A stretch of 64,000 nucleotides of DNA from Companilactobacillus halodurans (GCF_009600985.1 NZ_VDFP01000014.1:1-64000); one strand, 5' to 3'; shown: positions 1 to 9,484, counted from the stretch's first letter. Numbers and translations are program-made. The notes: generated from the sequence alone by a model not told the origin.

Positions 1-5
1 TCTTG

Positions 6-85
6 CATCAAGACGAAAAACCTCTTTCATTGTTTGTGGAGAACTCCAATGATACCTGATTTTTTCGTCTTGGTGTTTTTATTTT
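6..85 (+). terminator. long hairpin ending in a T-rich tract (terminator or attenuator)
   Basis: Bases 6-20 and 61-75 form a 15 bp inverted repeat with one mismatch, and a T-rich tract follows (76-85). The 40-base loop holds a smaller hairpin (TGGAG/CTCCA, about 38-49). It could be the terminator of a gene left of the window or the end of a structured leader. No known riboswitch class was recognised. Confidence 0.55.
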
Positions 86-164
86 GGAATTTTATTGAAA
101 GTGGCTAACTTGATTATAAAATTCGCCGGTTTATTACTTTAGTCAAATTTGTGAATAAAGTTGT

Positions 165-170
165 TATAAT
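165..170 (+). promoter_or_regulatory. putative -10 box of the amidase gene
   Basis: A perfect TATAAT lies about 40 bases before the start codon. No good -35 hexamer stands at 16-18 bases, so only the -10 element is supported. A GGGAAGGA ribosome site follows at 195-202. Confidence 0.4.
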
Positions 171-211
171 TTATACGTTAAGGAAATTAACGGCGGGAAG
201 GAATATATATT

Positions 212-1177
212 ATGGTATCGAAGAAGAAATTTATGACTAGTGTTGCTACTTCATTAGCAATCGCTAGTATCGGTTTAACGACTGTTGGACAAGTGGCTCC
301 AGCAATTGGACCGCACGTTCAGGTGGCTCAAGCTGCTACTTCAGCAATCAACAACTATATAACTAACAACAATATCAAACCAGTTTCAATTACTAACCAA
401 GAAGGAACTTTCAACATTTGGCAAGGTTATGAAAATGGTGTCGGTAAGCCAGAAGGGGTCGTCATTCACGAAACAGCTACGCCAGGGGCCACAGCTCAAA
501 ATGAAGCAACTTACTTCAACCGTGAATGGTCAAACATGTACTCATACGTTCACGCTTTTGTTGACGCTAATGAAATTTTGAATATCAAGAACACTGACTA
601 TGCAGTTTGGGGTGCTGGTCCTACAGCCAATGCTAAATTTGTTCAAGTCGAATTGTGCGAAGTTTCAACAACTGACGCATTCGCTAGATCAGTTGCTAAC
701 CAAGCTTATTACACAGCTTCAAAATTAGTTCAATATAACTTGCCATTTACACCAGGTGTAACAGTTATGTCCCACAATGATGTCTCAAGAAAATGGGGCG
801 AAACGACTCACACTGATCCCGTTGGCTACTTCGCTAAATGGGGTTACAGCATGGATCAATTCTATGACCTTGTAAGCAAGTATTATAACCAACTAAAGGG
901 AACTACAAATAGTGGTAGTGAAAACAACAACAACACTGCTAACGAAGGCAGTTCAGATATTGCAAATACAAATGTTATCAAAGTAAGCAATTCTAAAGGT
1001 AGTTATGTTCCTTTAGTAGCTTTCCAAAATGATGGCAGCACAAAGAACATTACAAACCGTGCTTTAGCTAACAACTCACCTTGGTATACTGACCAATTCA
1101 AGGTTTCAAACGATGGCGTTACATACCGTCGTGTTGCTACTAACGAATGGGTCGATAACAACTACGTAGTTGGATAA
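212..1177 (+). CDS. secreted N-acetylmuramoyl-L-alanine amidase (Amidase_2) with SLAP domain
   Basis: 321 residues. A signal peptide (KKK, then a hydrophobic stretch) ends near AQA at residue 41. The Amidase_2 fold spans about 65-225. His85 in VIHET, His113 and the SHND...THTDP segment (about 186-202) fit the zinc-binding and catalytic positions of this family, which cuts the amide bond between MurNAc and the stem peptide. An Asn/Ser-rich linker (about 232-252) leads to a C-terminal repeat containing YRRVATNEWV, which resembles the SLAP cell-wall attachment domain of lactobacilli. It is likely an exported autolysin involved in wall turnover. It stands alone with its own terminator. The enzyme class is firm, the SLAP call fairly so. 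Confidence 0.88.
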   Translation: MVSKKKFMTSVATSLAIASIGLTTVGQVAPAIGPHVQVAQAATSAINNYITNNNIKPVSITNQEGTFNIWQGYENGVGKPEGVVIHETATPGATAQNEATYFNREWSNMYSYVHAFVDANEILNIKNTDYAVWGAGPTANAKFVQVELCEVSTTDAFARSVANQAYYTASKLVQYNLPFTPGVTVMSHNDVSRKWGETTHTDPVGYFAKWGYSMDQFYDLVSKYYNQLKGTTNSGSENNNNTANEGSSDIANTNVIKVSNSKGSYVPLVAFQNDGSTKNITNRALANNSPWYTDQFKVSNDGVTYRRVATNEWVDNNYVVG

Positions 1178-1203
1178 ATAATTTTTATAAAGTATTATTA
1201 AAG

Positions 1204-1230
1204 ACTCGCTGAAAAGCGGGCCTTTTTTTG
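1204..1230 (+). terminator. rho-independent terminator of the amidase gene
   Basis: CGCT-GAAA-AGCG stem-loop with flanking pairs, followed by seven T's, 27 bases after the stop codon. Confidence 0.8.
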
Positions 1231-1301
1231 CTATCATTATTCAATAATAGGAAGGTTTTGAGTTGTATAATTGACGTTGAAAAGGGGCAATGTTAGCTGA
1301 T

Positions 1302-2725
1302 ATGGTAAAAAAATTCTATGTAATTTTAAGCATGTTATGTCTTTTCGCCGTGGTATTAGTTGGTTGCAAGCAAAAAGAAACTTCCAAAATCGTCAGTTCT
1401 AATAAAACCTGGTATTTATATCAGGATCAGGGTGAAAACGATACAGTTTCAATCAGTTCGTAAAAGATCAACGAGCCAAAGTTAAAGATATCACGACCAT
1501 TGACGGCAAAGTGGGAATCAGCCGCTTCAATAGCCACTTTAACGACCCTAAATATGTTTTGAATCGCGACGGCAAGACTATCACCATTCAAACAGCTAAA
1601 CAGGATTTAGTCCTGAAAATCATTAAGAAATACCATGAGAATGTTTATGGCAAACATATGAAGGGGTATTATGTTGAATTTGGCAACGACACATATAAAT
1701 TTGCGTATCTGACTAAGCGAGATAAGAAGAGCAATCTCTCCAAGTCGCAAAAGAAGAAATCGCAGTCGATTGCTTATAGCCAAATGCCCGACCATATAAT
1801 CGATACACAAAATTCAGCTAAGCCGATAACTGATGATTCATTGATTGGCAACTTTGATTTTTCAACGATTATTGATTATCGCAGGACTGATGGGAATTTA
1901 GCTATCAATCAAGATGGGACTTATCAGATGACCTTGACGCAACATTCAGCCCAAAAGCTGTCTGATAAAACTGATAGTAAGGTCGTCATGACTACCTTAG
2001 TTGAATCGGGCCAAGTTCAAAGTTTATACGGCAAGATGTATCTGACTCCGCAAAATCTCTTGACCATCGACTACTATTACCATGGGCAAAACCAAGACCG
2101 ACTTTTGCCAAAGAGCGTCAACTTGAAGGTCAATTCTAAAGCGACTGGCAATCAAATCAGTCAAGCTAAATTAAGGATTGAAGAGGATTCTAACCAATTA
2201 TATTTGTATTCGAGCGACTACACTGTTCGGGTTCAAGATGGGCAAAAGAATACTAAGGCTAACTTGTTGACCAAGTCTAATAATACGCAAACGGACTTAA
2301 AAGATGCGATTAAGCAGACGAAAGCTTATTATGATAGTTACAAGGGCAATCCGATATCTTCAAATGCTGATTTGATGCAATTAGTGGGGGCTATTTCAGA
2401 TAATCATCATCAGAAGGTCGCAAATATTGGCGTCAATTTTGGGGAATTGTACGGGACCAATATTCAACCATCCGATTACCAAGGATTTAGCGTTAGTGGC
2501 AGTAAGCAGCCATTGATGCAATATCTCTTCTTAGTTTCTCCTTCGGCTTATTCGGAAAATGGCCCTACGGTTAAAACAACTAAAGGAAAATTTTTAATAT
2601 ACGGTTCACTAGACAATAAATTGTTCTTATTAAAGCAGCCGGATAAAGATTCGACAACTGTGACTTGGACACTGGTGAAAAACTTTTCACTGACGGTGCC
2701 TAAATTGAAATTCAGCTTGAATTAA
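1302..2725 (+). pseudogene. lipoprotein gene with a one-base frameshift near its 5' end
   Basis: An ATG at 1302 opens a lipoprotein signal peptide with a lipobox ending LVGC (Cys22). This frame stops at 1461-1463 after 53 codons. The body continues in another frame from about 1448 to 2725. The total length is one base short of a multiple of three. One extra T in the TTT at 1447-1449 would give a continuous reading (DTVFNQFVKDQ). The GTG at 1511 that opens the long downstream frame has no ribosome site, so it is not a credible start. The predicted product is about 475 residues, exported and lipid-anchored, without a domain I recognise. The next three genes follow with gaps of 15, 9 and 73 bases. 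The lesion may be real, or a sequencing deletion. Confidence 0.75.
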
Positions 2726-2740
2726 GCTTTGGAGGGGAAT

Positions 2741-3538
2741 ATGAATTTTTTATTGATGATCGTAGTTACGGTAGTTGAAGCGATAATTATCTATAAAATC
2801 AGATTTGTATATAGTCGCAAACCGATTTTAGCAATCATTTTATCGAGTTCGACTATTTTTATCTTCTACTTCATGGCTAAAATGACAATCAATAAGTACG
2901 TTCGAGCTTATACGTTTGCTTTTGCGACGATTAACTTGATATTTTTGATTATCATGTTGGTTTATATGTGGCAGATGAATCGTGACTTTAAGAGGTTAAA
3001 AGCAGTTAAAGAAACTGACTTTTTATTAGTTTTAGGCAACCGCTGTTTAGGCAGAAGGATTCAGCCAATCTTGATGGGGAGGCTTGATAAAGCCATCGAA
3101 CTCTATAGTGATTTCCAAAAAAAGCCCTTGATAATTGTCAGCGGCGGCAAGAGTTCGACTAGCGATTACACTGAAGCGCAATTGATGCAAGAGTATCTGA
3201 TTGAAAATGGGATTCCTGAGGATAAAATTGTTTTGGAAGACCAATCTGTCAACACGATTCAAAATTTGGAATATTCTTCAATAAGAATTCGTCAAAATTT
3301 GTCAAAAGATACGCGACCAAGGGTTATTATAGTAACAAGCGATTATCATATTCCACGTACTAAATTGCATATCAAAAAACTTGGCATCAAGGTTCAATTT
3401 GCGGCCAAAAAAACAGTCAGCATGTTGAAGTGGCCTGCTATGTTTCGCGAGTTCACGGCAATTATTTGGTACAATCGCTACACTTTAGCGACGGTTTTTG
3501 GAATGGATATATTATTTTCGTTAAGTATGTGTATGTAA
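2741..3538 (+). CDS. DUF218/YdcF-like membrane protein
   Basis: 265 residues from the ATG at 2741, chosen because GGAGGGG (2731-2737) precedes it; a TTG at 2729 is possible in frame but overlaps that site. Three or so hydrophobic segments occupy residues 1-85. The cytoplasm-or-surface domain follows with DFLLVLGNRC, IIVSGGKSS, then EDQSVNTIQNLEYS and the VTSDYHIPRT segment. These match the conserved order of the DUF218 (YdcF/SanA/ElyC) family. Members are tied to envelope integrity, but the reaction is unsettled. It lies 15 bases after the lipoprotein gene and its stop overlaps the ribosome site of the next gene, so these genes are probably cotranscribed. Confidence 0.8.
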   Translation: MNFLLMIVVTVVEAIIIYKIRFVYSRKPILAIILSSSTIFIFYFMAKMTINKYVRAYTFAFATINLIFLIIMLVYMWQMNRDFKRLKAVKETDFLLVLGNRCLGRRIQPILMGRLDKAIELYSDFQKKPLIIVSGGKSSTSDYTEAQLMQEYLIENGIPEDKIVLEDQSVNTIQNLEYSSIRIRQNLSKDTRPRVIIVTSDYHIPRTKLHIKKLGIKVQFAAKKTVSMLKWPAMFREFTAIIWYNRYTLATVFGMDILFSLSMCM

Positions 3539-3547
3539 GGAGATTTT

Positions 3548-4597
3548 ATGAGTTTGTATGATAGATTCGTCAACAACAAACGTCTAAGAAGATTCATCCT
3601 ACTAGTTATCGTCATCGCTTTGTTTTATATCTTTAGAAGCATGATGAGCATGTTCTTATTGACGTTTACTTTTACCTTTTTATCAGTTCAGTTAGTGCGA
3701 GCTGTGCAAAAGAAGTTTCCCAAAATTAAGTCTGTTTGGGTGATAGCACCAGTTTATTTGATAATCATCGCCTTATTGGTCTTTGTGATTGCTAATTATG
3801 TGCCACAACTGATCAATCAAACAGCCAAGATGTTTAGCTCCTTGCAAAAGTTTTATGAGAGTAAGGAAGTTCGTTCCAATCCGTATTTTGATATCATTTA
3901 TGATTATTTGCAACAGATCAATTTAGATAATCAAATCAAGGTTGCTATCACGCAAGTGGTTAACTACATTAGTAGCGTTGGTGCAATTGGTTTTAATATC
4001 GTTATCTCATTTCTATTGAGTTTCTTCTATACCAGTCAAATCGATCAGATGAATGCCTTTGGTCGTCAATTTTTAGACAGCAAGTACAGTTGGGTCTTTT
4101 CTGATTTGTATTATTGCGGCAAGAAGTTCGTTAATACTTTCGGAGTCGTTTTAGAAGCTCAACTGATGATTGCGGTCGTTAATACGGCTTTAACAACGAT
4201 TACTTTAGTCTTTATGAAAATGCCAGGCGTGATTGCTTTAGCTGCCATGGTCTTCATTTTGTCTTTGATACCGGTAGCAGGGGTAATTATTTCGCTAGTT
4301 CCTTTGAGTTTTATCGCTTATTCAGTCGGTGGCATCCGTTATGTTATCTATATCGTCATCATGATTATTGTGATTCATTTGATTGAGACTTATTTCTTGA
4401 ATCCACAATTCATGTCCAGCATGACGCATTTGCCAATCTTCTTTACCTTCGTTGTGTTGATTGTGTCAGAGGAACTCCTGGGTACTTGGGGTCTAGTTAT
4501 TGGGATTCCTATCTTTGTTTTCTTCCTCGAAATTTTAGGCGTTCACTCAATTGGCAAGCCGAAAAAGCACAGATTAAAGTTAAAGAAAACGTTATAA
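3548..4597 (+). CDS. AI-2E family (PerM/YtvI-like) membrane permease
   Basis: 349 residues with paired N-terminal membrane helices (about 15-85), a central soluble stretch (about 90-140) and five or more C-terminal helices. The AGAMVF/LSLIPVAG and LIETYFLNPQF segments around residues 230-300 fit the AI-2E/PerM family. Relatives are often called autoinducer-2 exporters, but several act in sodium or small-molecule export, so no substrate is claimed. AAGGAG at 3537-3542 sits on the previous stop codon. Basic KKHRLKLKK tail. Confidence 0.82.
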   Translation: MSLYDRFVNNKRLRRFILLVIVIALFYIFRSMMSMFLLTFTFTFLSVQLVRAVQKKFPKIKSVWVIAPVYLIIIALLVFVIANYVPQLINQTAKMFSSLQKFYESKEVRSNPYFDIIYDYLQQINLDNQIKVAITQVVNYISSVGAIGFNIVISFLLSFFYTSQIDQMNAFGRQFLDSKYSWVFSDLYYCGKKFVNTFGVVLEAQLMIAVVNTALTTITLVFMKMPGVIALAAMVFILSLIPVAGVIISLVPLSFIAYSVGGIRYVIYIVIMIIVIHLIETYFLNPQFMSSMTHLPIFFTFVVLIVSEELLGTWGLVIGIPIFVFFLEILGVHSIGKPKKHRLKLKKTL

Positions 4598-4670
4598 TTG
4601 AGTCTGAATACCTTTTGTCATATATAATGAAGTTAAATGCAGTCAACTGACGTAGATGGGAGATTAAAAT

Positions 4671-6086
4671 ATGTCATTTTTCGATAGAAAAAAGAAAGAT
4701 AACGATGATAATTATTCTGATCTAAGCAATTCTTCATATCAAAATCCGCAACCGGTTCAAAATAATTTTGATCAAGCTCAAAATCAATATAACGATGCGT
4801 CTTCGGGGATGGGAACTCAATTTGCTCCTAATGATGACTTTAATAACGACGCTAATAATGATAATAACGACGGGTATTACTTTGGCCAAAATCAACCACA
4901 ACAAACGCCAATGAATGAAAGCGGACAGTGGCAATACACTGAACAAGATTTGCAAAACGCTCTGGATCAAAGCGCCGATTTGAAATCACGCTTACGGAGC
5001 CAATTGTTAGCTGACCGCTCTTATTGCAACCACGTTTTGCGTAACGTAAGCAGCGACCAAGTTGATGAACGAAAGCAAGCAACAGACCGCATCAAAGAAG
5101 TCAACGCTTCTTTGAAAGATTGGTTTGGAACTGACGAAATGGCTAATGAGATTTATATGGATAACAGCCGCGTTTATTATATTTTCGCCGATGACCTGCC
5201 AAGTGAACCCGATCACGAAAAGAGCGCTATGTGGCAACAATTGAGCATGACTCTGGCTGAAAAAGGCTTAGTCGGTAACGCCATATCGGTCACTTATAAC
5301 GACCAAATCGACCAAACTTGGATGGATTACCAAAATGCTGGTTTAGTTGATGGCAATGCCTTCTTGTTGAACATGTACAATGAATTGCAAGGACGTAACT
5401 TGAATACGCCTGTCACGCCAGCTGAAATACCTTTTGATGCTGATTATCGAGTTCAACATGTCAGCGATAAAGTAGATAAAATTTTAGATGCCAATGACAA
5501 ATTAGTCATGGAAGTTTCGAGAAGCTCCAACCATCAATTGCAGATTATTCGTCACTATAAAGATACGAAATTATTGAGTCGCGATATTTTCGATTTCAAT
5601 GGAGTTATTTCAGCAACTCAGTTTTATGACCATCGAAATGCCAATAAAGTGGTTCGAGAGAACTTCTATCGCCAAGATGGTACACTTGTCTTGATTAAGA
5701 GTTACACCTCTGACGAGCCTTATATTCAGCTCTTTAGCGAAGGCAATGTCTTGATGAGCACATTTGATAGCGATGAAGATTTAATCGTTTGGTGGTTAAA
5801 GAATCAAGCTCTCAAACAAGGCGATTCAACTGTCTTCGTTTCAATCAATTCTGAATACTACAAGAAATTGTTGAGTTTGCGCGACAGTGGCGTCGAAGTT
5901 ATTCCAATCGTCATGAAACAAAGCGAAAATGCGCAAGAGGTTTCTGATTTGATTGAAGGCAAAGATAAAATCAGCGCAGTAATGGCAGGGTCTGACCAGG
6001 TCAATACTTATTTGAACAAGAATTCAAAAAATACGCTGGATATCACAACCTTAAAAGAAATGGATACACCAATTTATAAAGAATAA
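4671..6086 (+). CDS. unrecognised protein with a disordered N-terminus and a glycosyltransferase-like beta region
   Basis: 471 residues, no signal peptide. Residues 1-85 are rich in Asn, Gln and Asp and are probably disordered. Residues 90-260 look helical. Residues about 265-370 contain repeated strand-like units (HYKDTKLLSRDIFDFNG, then FYRQDGTLVLIKSY) spaced as in the extended beta-sheet domain of GtfA/GtfB and poly(glycerol phosphate) glucosyltransferases. The last 100 residues look like an alpha/beta half-domain (TVFVSINSEYYKKLL, VIPIVMK). I do not see the catalytic EX7E motif clearly, so it may be a non-catalytic partner. Function unknown. GGGAG precedes the ATG. TATAAT at 4623-4628 could be its own weak promoter. 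Confidence 0.6.
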   Translation: MSFFDRKKKDNDDNYSDLSNSSYQNPQPVQNNFDQAQNQYNDASSGMGTQFAPNDDFNNDANNDNNDGYYFGQNQPQQTPMNESGQWQYTEQDLQNALDQSADLKSRLRSQLLADRSYCNHVLRNVSSDQVDERKQATDRIKEVNASLKDWFGTDEMANEIYMDNSRVYYIFADDLPSEPDHEKSAMWQQLSMTLAEKGLVGNAISVTYNDQIDQTWMDYQNAGLVDGNAFLLNMYNELQGRNLNTPVTPAEIPFDADYRVQHVSDKVDKILDANDKLVMEVSRSSNHQLQIIRHYKDTKLLSRDIFDFNGVISATQFYDHRNANKVVRENFYRQDGTLVLIKSYTSDEPYIQLFSEGNVLMSTFDSDEDLIVWWLKNQALKQGDSTVFVSINSEYYKKLLSLRDSGVEVIPIVMKQSENAQEVSDLIEGKDKISAVMAGSDQVNTYLNKNSKNTLDITTLKEMDTPIYKE

Positions 6087-6092
6087 TGATGG

Positions 6093-6131
6093 GAGTTTAG
6101 GATAAAATAGTTTAGCCTGAACTCTTTTTTT
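6093..6131 (+). terminator. rho-independent terminator
   Basis: GAGTTTAGG (6093-6101) pairs with CCTGAACTC (6116-6124), followed by seven T's. It closes the envelope gene run. Confidence 0.82.
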
Positions 6132-6199
6132 GATAAAAATGAAAAGTATTTTGATTTTCGGAGTTTTCCTGTAAATTAGGGTTTGCTCTCTTTTTTTTA

Positions 6200-6226
6200 T
6201 TGACGATATCGTGTAAAATATACACT
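6200..6226 (+). promoter_or_regulatory. gpmA promoter region with a small palindrome
   Basis: TTGACG at 6200-6205 is followed by GTGTA-AAATA-TACAC (6211-6225), a perfect 5 bp inverted repeat. The -10 box must lie in or beside the palindrome (TACACT at 6221-6226 gives 15-base spacing). A repressor site here is inference. Confidence 0.4.
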
Positions 6227-6255
6227 GTTAAAGAAATGAAAAGAGGATCATATAA

Positions 6256-6945
6256 ATGGCAAAATTAGTTTTCATTCGTCACGGACAAAGTGAATGGAAT
6301 TTATCAAACCAATTTACTGGTTGGGTTGATGTTGACCTTAGTGAAGAAGGTGTAAAGCAAGCTCAAAATGCTGGTAAACTTCTTAAAGAATCTGGCATCC
6401 AATTTGACCAAGCTTACACTTCAGTATTGACACGTGCTATCAAGACATTGCACTATGCTCTTGAAGGCTGTGACCAATTATGGATTCCTGAAATGAAGAC
6501 ATGGAGACTTAACGAACGTCACTATGGCGCACTTCAAGGTCTTAACAAAGCTGAAACAGCTGAAAAATACGGTGATGAACAAGTTCACATCTGGAGACGT
6601 TCATACGATACATTACCTCCACTATTGAAAGCTACTGATGAAGGTTCAGCAGCCAAGGATCGTCGTTACGCAAACCTTGACCCAAGAATCATTCCTGGTG
6701 GTGAAAACCTTAAAGTTACTTTGGAACGTGTAATTCCTTTCTGGGAAGATGAAATTGCTCCTAAGTTGCTTGATGGCAAGAACGTAATCATCGCTGCCCA
6801 CGGTAACTCATTACGTGCTTTGACTAAGTACATCGAAAACATTTCAGATGACGATATCATGAATCTTGAAATGGCTACTGGTGAACCAGTTGTTTATGAC
6901 ATGGACGACAAGTTGAACGTTGTAAGCAAGAAGAAGCTTAACTAA
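6256..6945 (+). CDS. gpmA: 2,3-bisphosphoglycerate-dependent phosphoglycerate mutase
   Basis: 229 residues, the normal length of GpmA. It interconverts 3- and 2-phosphoglycerate in glycolysis in the cytoplasm. The N-terminal [12 protein letters not shown] carries the phosphorylated His10. [13 protein letters not shown] holds the acidic catalytic residue, and [10 protein letters not shown] holds the second His. AAGAGGA precedes the ATG at a good distance. It is monocistronic with a strong terminator. Codon use is that of a highly expressed gene (GGT, CGT, AAC). Confidence 0.97.
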   Translation: MAKLVFIRHGQSEWNLSNQFTGWVDVDLSEEGVKQAQNAGKLLKESGIQFDQAYTSVLTRAIKTLHYALEGCDQLWIPEMKTWRLNERHYGALQGLNKAETAEKYGDEQVHIWRRSYDTLPPLLKATDEGSAAKDRRYANLDPRIIPGGENLKVTLERVIPFWEDEIAPKLLDGKNVIIAAHGNSLRALTKYIENISDDDIMNLEMATGEPVVYDMDDKLNVVSKKKLN

Positions 6946-6964
6946 TTTTTGATTAGTTGATTTT

Positions 6965-7013
6965 AAAAATACGACTAGACACATTTTTGATGTGGATGGT
7001 CGTATTTTTTTTA
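6965..7013 (+). terminator. strong terminator after gpmA
   Basis: AATACGAC...GACACA pairs with TGTG...GGTCGTATT, then eight T's. Confidence 0.85.
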
Positions 7014-7055
7014 CGTAATTTTTTATGAAGTTAGATTAAATAAAAGTTTATTTAA

Positions 7056-7084
7056 TTTGATAAATGTGCATTGATGTGTATAAT
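7056..7084 (+). promoter_or_regulatory. hicAB promoter
   Basis: TTGATA (7057-7062) and TATAAT (7079-7084) are 16 bases apart, 25 bases before hicA. Confidence 0.6.
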
Positions 7085-7108
7085 CGAATTTGAAAAGAGA
7101 ATAAGTTC

Positions 7109-7297
7109 ATGCCGATGAAACCTAGGGAATTAATTAGAGTTTTAATGCAAAATGGATTTATAGAAAAATCGCAACGTGGTTCACATTTAAAAATGTATAA
7201 TCCATTTACGAATGTTACTGTTCTAATTCCGATTCATGCTAGAGAAATGAAAAAGGGAACAGAAAATGCAATTTTAAAGCAAGCTGGTCTCAAATAA
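7109..7297 (+). CDS. hicA: HicA-type mRNA interferase toxin
   Basis: 62 residues, typical of HicA, a double-stranded RNA-binding-fold ribonuclease that cuts mRNA when its antitoxin is lost. MKPRELIRVLMQNGF forms the first helix. RGSHLKMYN carries the catalytic His of the GSH motif. The basic C-terminus (ILKQAGLK) is also typical. AAAGAGA precedes the ATG. It lies 18 bases before hicB. A second, orphan HicA of similar sequence is at 14111. Confidence 0.9.
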   Translation: MPMKPRELIRVLMQNGFIEKSQRGSHLKMYNPFTNVTVLIPIHAREMKKGTENAILKQAGLK

Positions 7298-7315
7298 TTG
7301 TCTAAGAGGTATATT

Positions 7316-7708
7316 ATGAAAAATAATAAGAATACTTTAGTTTATCCGGTAATTTTACATCCAGAAGATTCAGGATATAGTGTTGAAATACCTGATATTG
7401 ATCATGGTACTTGGACTCAAGGTGAAAATATGAAGGATGCTTTGATGATGGCTCAAGATGCTGTTGGTCTTATGTTAGAAGATGAGACTGATTATCCTAA
7501 AGCTACTCCTTTAGAAGATATCGTCATTAAAAAAGATGAAATTAAGACGATTGTTTATTTGAACTTGGAAGAATATCGACGTAACAATCCTAAAACAGTT
7601 CGTAAAAATGTTACGGTTCCTGAATATTTAGTAGTCTTGGGTAAAAAGAAAAATATTAACTTTTCAGCTGTTTTAACGGAGGCTTTAAAGAACAAATTAG
7701 ATGAATAA
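7316..7708 (+). CDS. hicB: HicB-type antitoxin
   Basis: 130 residues from the ATG at 7316. AAGAGG (7304-7309) is well placed for it, whereas a TTG at 7298 would lie before that site. Residues about 6-70 (YPVILHPEDSGYSVEIPDI...ALMMAQDAVGLML) are the partial RNase H-like fold that binds HicA. Residues about 90-130 (YLVVLGKKKNINFSAVLTEAL) resemble a ribbon-helix-helix or HTH DNA-binding end, which usually represses the operon. The pair looks complete and intact. Confidence 0.88.
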   Translation: MKNNKNTLVYPVILHPEDSGYSVEIPDIDHGTWTQGENMKDALMMAQDAVGLMLEDETDYPKATPLEDIVIKKDEIKTIVYLNLEEYRRNNPKTVRKNVTVPEYLVVLGKKKNINFSAVLTEALKNKLDE

Positions 7709-7712
7709 ATTC

Positions 7713-7745
7713 GACTTCACTTTTGGTAGTGAGGTCATTTTTTTG
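7713..7745 (+). terminator. terminator after hicB
   Basis: GACTTCACT pairs with AGTGAGGTC, then a T-run. Confidence 0.8.
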
Positions 7746-7781
7746 TATAATTATAGGAGTTTACAAAATTGAGGTGTAAGA

Positions 7782-7964
7782 ATGTTACGAGCTTTAAAGA
7801 AGACAACTCGCTTTTTCGTCTATGAAGTTATTGTTTTAGGTGTCATTTATGATGCGATGATTGTTTTTCAAGTTATGACGAAAAATATTAGTGGAATGGC
7901 TGTCTTGATAGGATTATTGGCACTTTATTTAATTCAATTTTTCTATTTTTATCATCAAAAATAA
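7782..7964 (+). CDS. small two-helix membrane protein
   Basis: 60 residues: a basic N-terminus (LRALKKTTR), then two hydrophobic helices (about 12-32 and 38-56). TTGAGGTG stands 6 bases before the ATG. Not recognised. It sits between hicAB and an MFS exporter. A coding origin is supported by the ribosome site and the clean membrane topology, not by known homology. Confidence 0.55.
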   Translation: MLRALKKTTRFFVYEVIVLGVIYDAMIVFQVMTKNISGMAVLIGLLALYLIQFFYFYHQK

Positions 7965-8044
7965 ATCATTTAATCAATTATTCTTGAAGTGTGATGGGGA
8001 TTGAGCTTATTATTATAAGTATGATTTATTAATGAAAGGTAGTC

Positions 8045-9484
8045 TTGTATTTTATGAAAGGTAAACACAATATACTGACGTTGTTTGCCACTAGTTTTAT
8101 GTCTTTCATGCAATTGCTTGATGCGAGTATCGTTAATGTGGCGATTCCCAGTTTGACCAAGGATTTACATGTTCCCATGAACCGTGCTGAATGGATCGTG
8201 TCAGTCTATCTAATCATGATTTGTATGTTGCTGCTCTTTTGGGGAAGAATGGCAGACCAGATTGGATACATCAAAATTTTTCAAACAGGAACAATTTTCT
8301 TTACTTTGGGTTCATTTATTTGTGCTTTGAGTCCATCGTTATATTTGCTGTTGTTTGGTCGTATCATTCAAGGTATTGGTGCCAGCATGAGTATGGCTAC
8401 TAATATCGGTATCATCGCAATGATTTTTCCCATGAGTCAACGAGGACGAGCTTATGGAATCAACAGTATCATTGCTCAATTAGGAAATATTTCTGGACCT
8501 GGATTGGGGGGCTTGATTTTAGGAGTCTTGTCTTGGCACTGGATTTTTATTATTAATATTCCAATTGGAATTATTGTTTATATTTATGGACGTTTCATGT
8601 TTCCTAAGGATAAGAAACGGACTTTGGAAATTGCCTATGATTGGCCTGGCTTAGTAACTTATGCCATAGCGATTGCGACCTTCTTTGTCAGCATCTATAT
8701 GGGACAAGATATTGGCTTCAGTAACCGCAACGTCATCGTTACATTTGTCGTCAGTCTGATTGTTTGGCTGGTGTTCTTCTACATTGAAGAACATACTGAG
8801 AGTCCGTTGATCAATTTGCATATCTTCAAAATTCCAAGATTGACCTTGAGCCTAGTCAGTGCTCTGTTAGTCTTTTCAATCGGATATTACGCCAACGTTA
8901 TCATGCCGTTTTATCTAACTGATTTCAGGTCATTGAGTACGTCGTTTACTGGTCTAATTATGATGGCAATACCGTTTGCTAACGTGATAGCAGCACCAAT
9001 TGCGGGATACTTCACTGATAAATATAACGCCGCTACGGTTTCAATCGTTAACTTGTTTGTCTATGCTGTGCCATTGATTTTCCTAGTTTGGTTCTCTGGA
9101 CATGTCAGCTTAGTTATTTTCACTATTATGTTGTTGTTGCTGGGAATCGGTAATGGAGGATTCCAAAATAATCCAATGATTATGGGATATGCTCCACAAG
9201 AATACCAAGGAATTGCCGGCAGTTTGGCAGCCTTATTTAGAAATTTAGGAATGGGTATTGGGGTCAGTTTGGCCACAACTAGTTTGTACTATGGAATGAG
9301 TGTCCAATCACACCACCAAGTAAACTATTACCCTCAAAATCACCCAAGTTGGTTTTTAAGTGGTATGCACTTCGCTTACTTTACAGCACTGGTCTTGTTG
9401 ATAGTTTCAGTGATTTTAGTTTATATGATTATTAGAATTAATCGAAAAGAAACACGACAAAAAGCTGAACAAAAACGTGCATAA
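8045..9484 (+). CDS. MFS drug exporter, DHA2 (14-helix) family
   Basis: About 479 residues with 14 hydrophobic helices. LLDASIVNVAIPSLTKDL near the N-terminus and LFWGRMADQIGYIKIF (motif A) mark the DHA2/EmrB-QacA group of proton-driven exporters. The GPGLGGLILGVLSWHWIFIINIPIG segment is motif C plus the helix 5 to 6 junction. The start is uncertain: AAAGG (8035-8039) suits the TTG at 8045, while the ATG at 8054 is 14 bases away. The C-terminus is basic. Substrate unknown. No regulator gene is adjacent. Confidence 0.88.
   Translation: MYFMKGKHNILTLFATSFMSFMQLLDASIVNVAIPSLTKDLHVPMNRAEWIVSVYLIMICMLLLFWGRMADQIGYIKIFQTGTIFFTLGSFICALSPSLYLLLFGRIIQGIGASMSMATNIGIIAMIFPMSQRGRAYGINSIIAQLGNISGPGLGGLILGVLSWHWIFIINIPIGIIVYIYGRFMFPKDKKRTLEIAYDWPGLVTYAIAIATFFVSIYMGQDIGFSNRNVIVTFVVSLIVWLVFFYIEEHTESPLINLHIFKIPRLTLSLVSALLVFSIGYYANVIMPFYLTDFRSLSTSFTGLIMMAIPFANVIAAPIAGYFTDKYNAATVSIVNLFVYAVPLIFLVWFSGHVSLVIFTIMLLLLGIGNGGFQNNPMIMGYAPQEYQGIAGSLAALFRNLGMGIGVSLATTSLYYGMSVQSHHQVNYYPQNHPSWFLSGMHFAYFTALVLLIVSVILVYMIIRINRKETRQKAEQKRA

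Noticed and set aside
1511..2725. Separate gene starting at GTG 1511
   Set aside because: No ribosome site, and the reading continues upstream without a stop into the end of the lipoprotein signal region. A frameshifted single gene explains it better.
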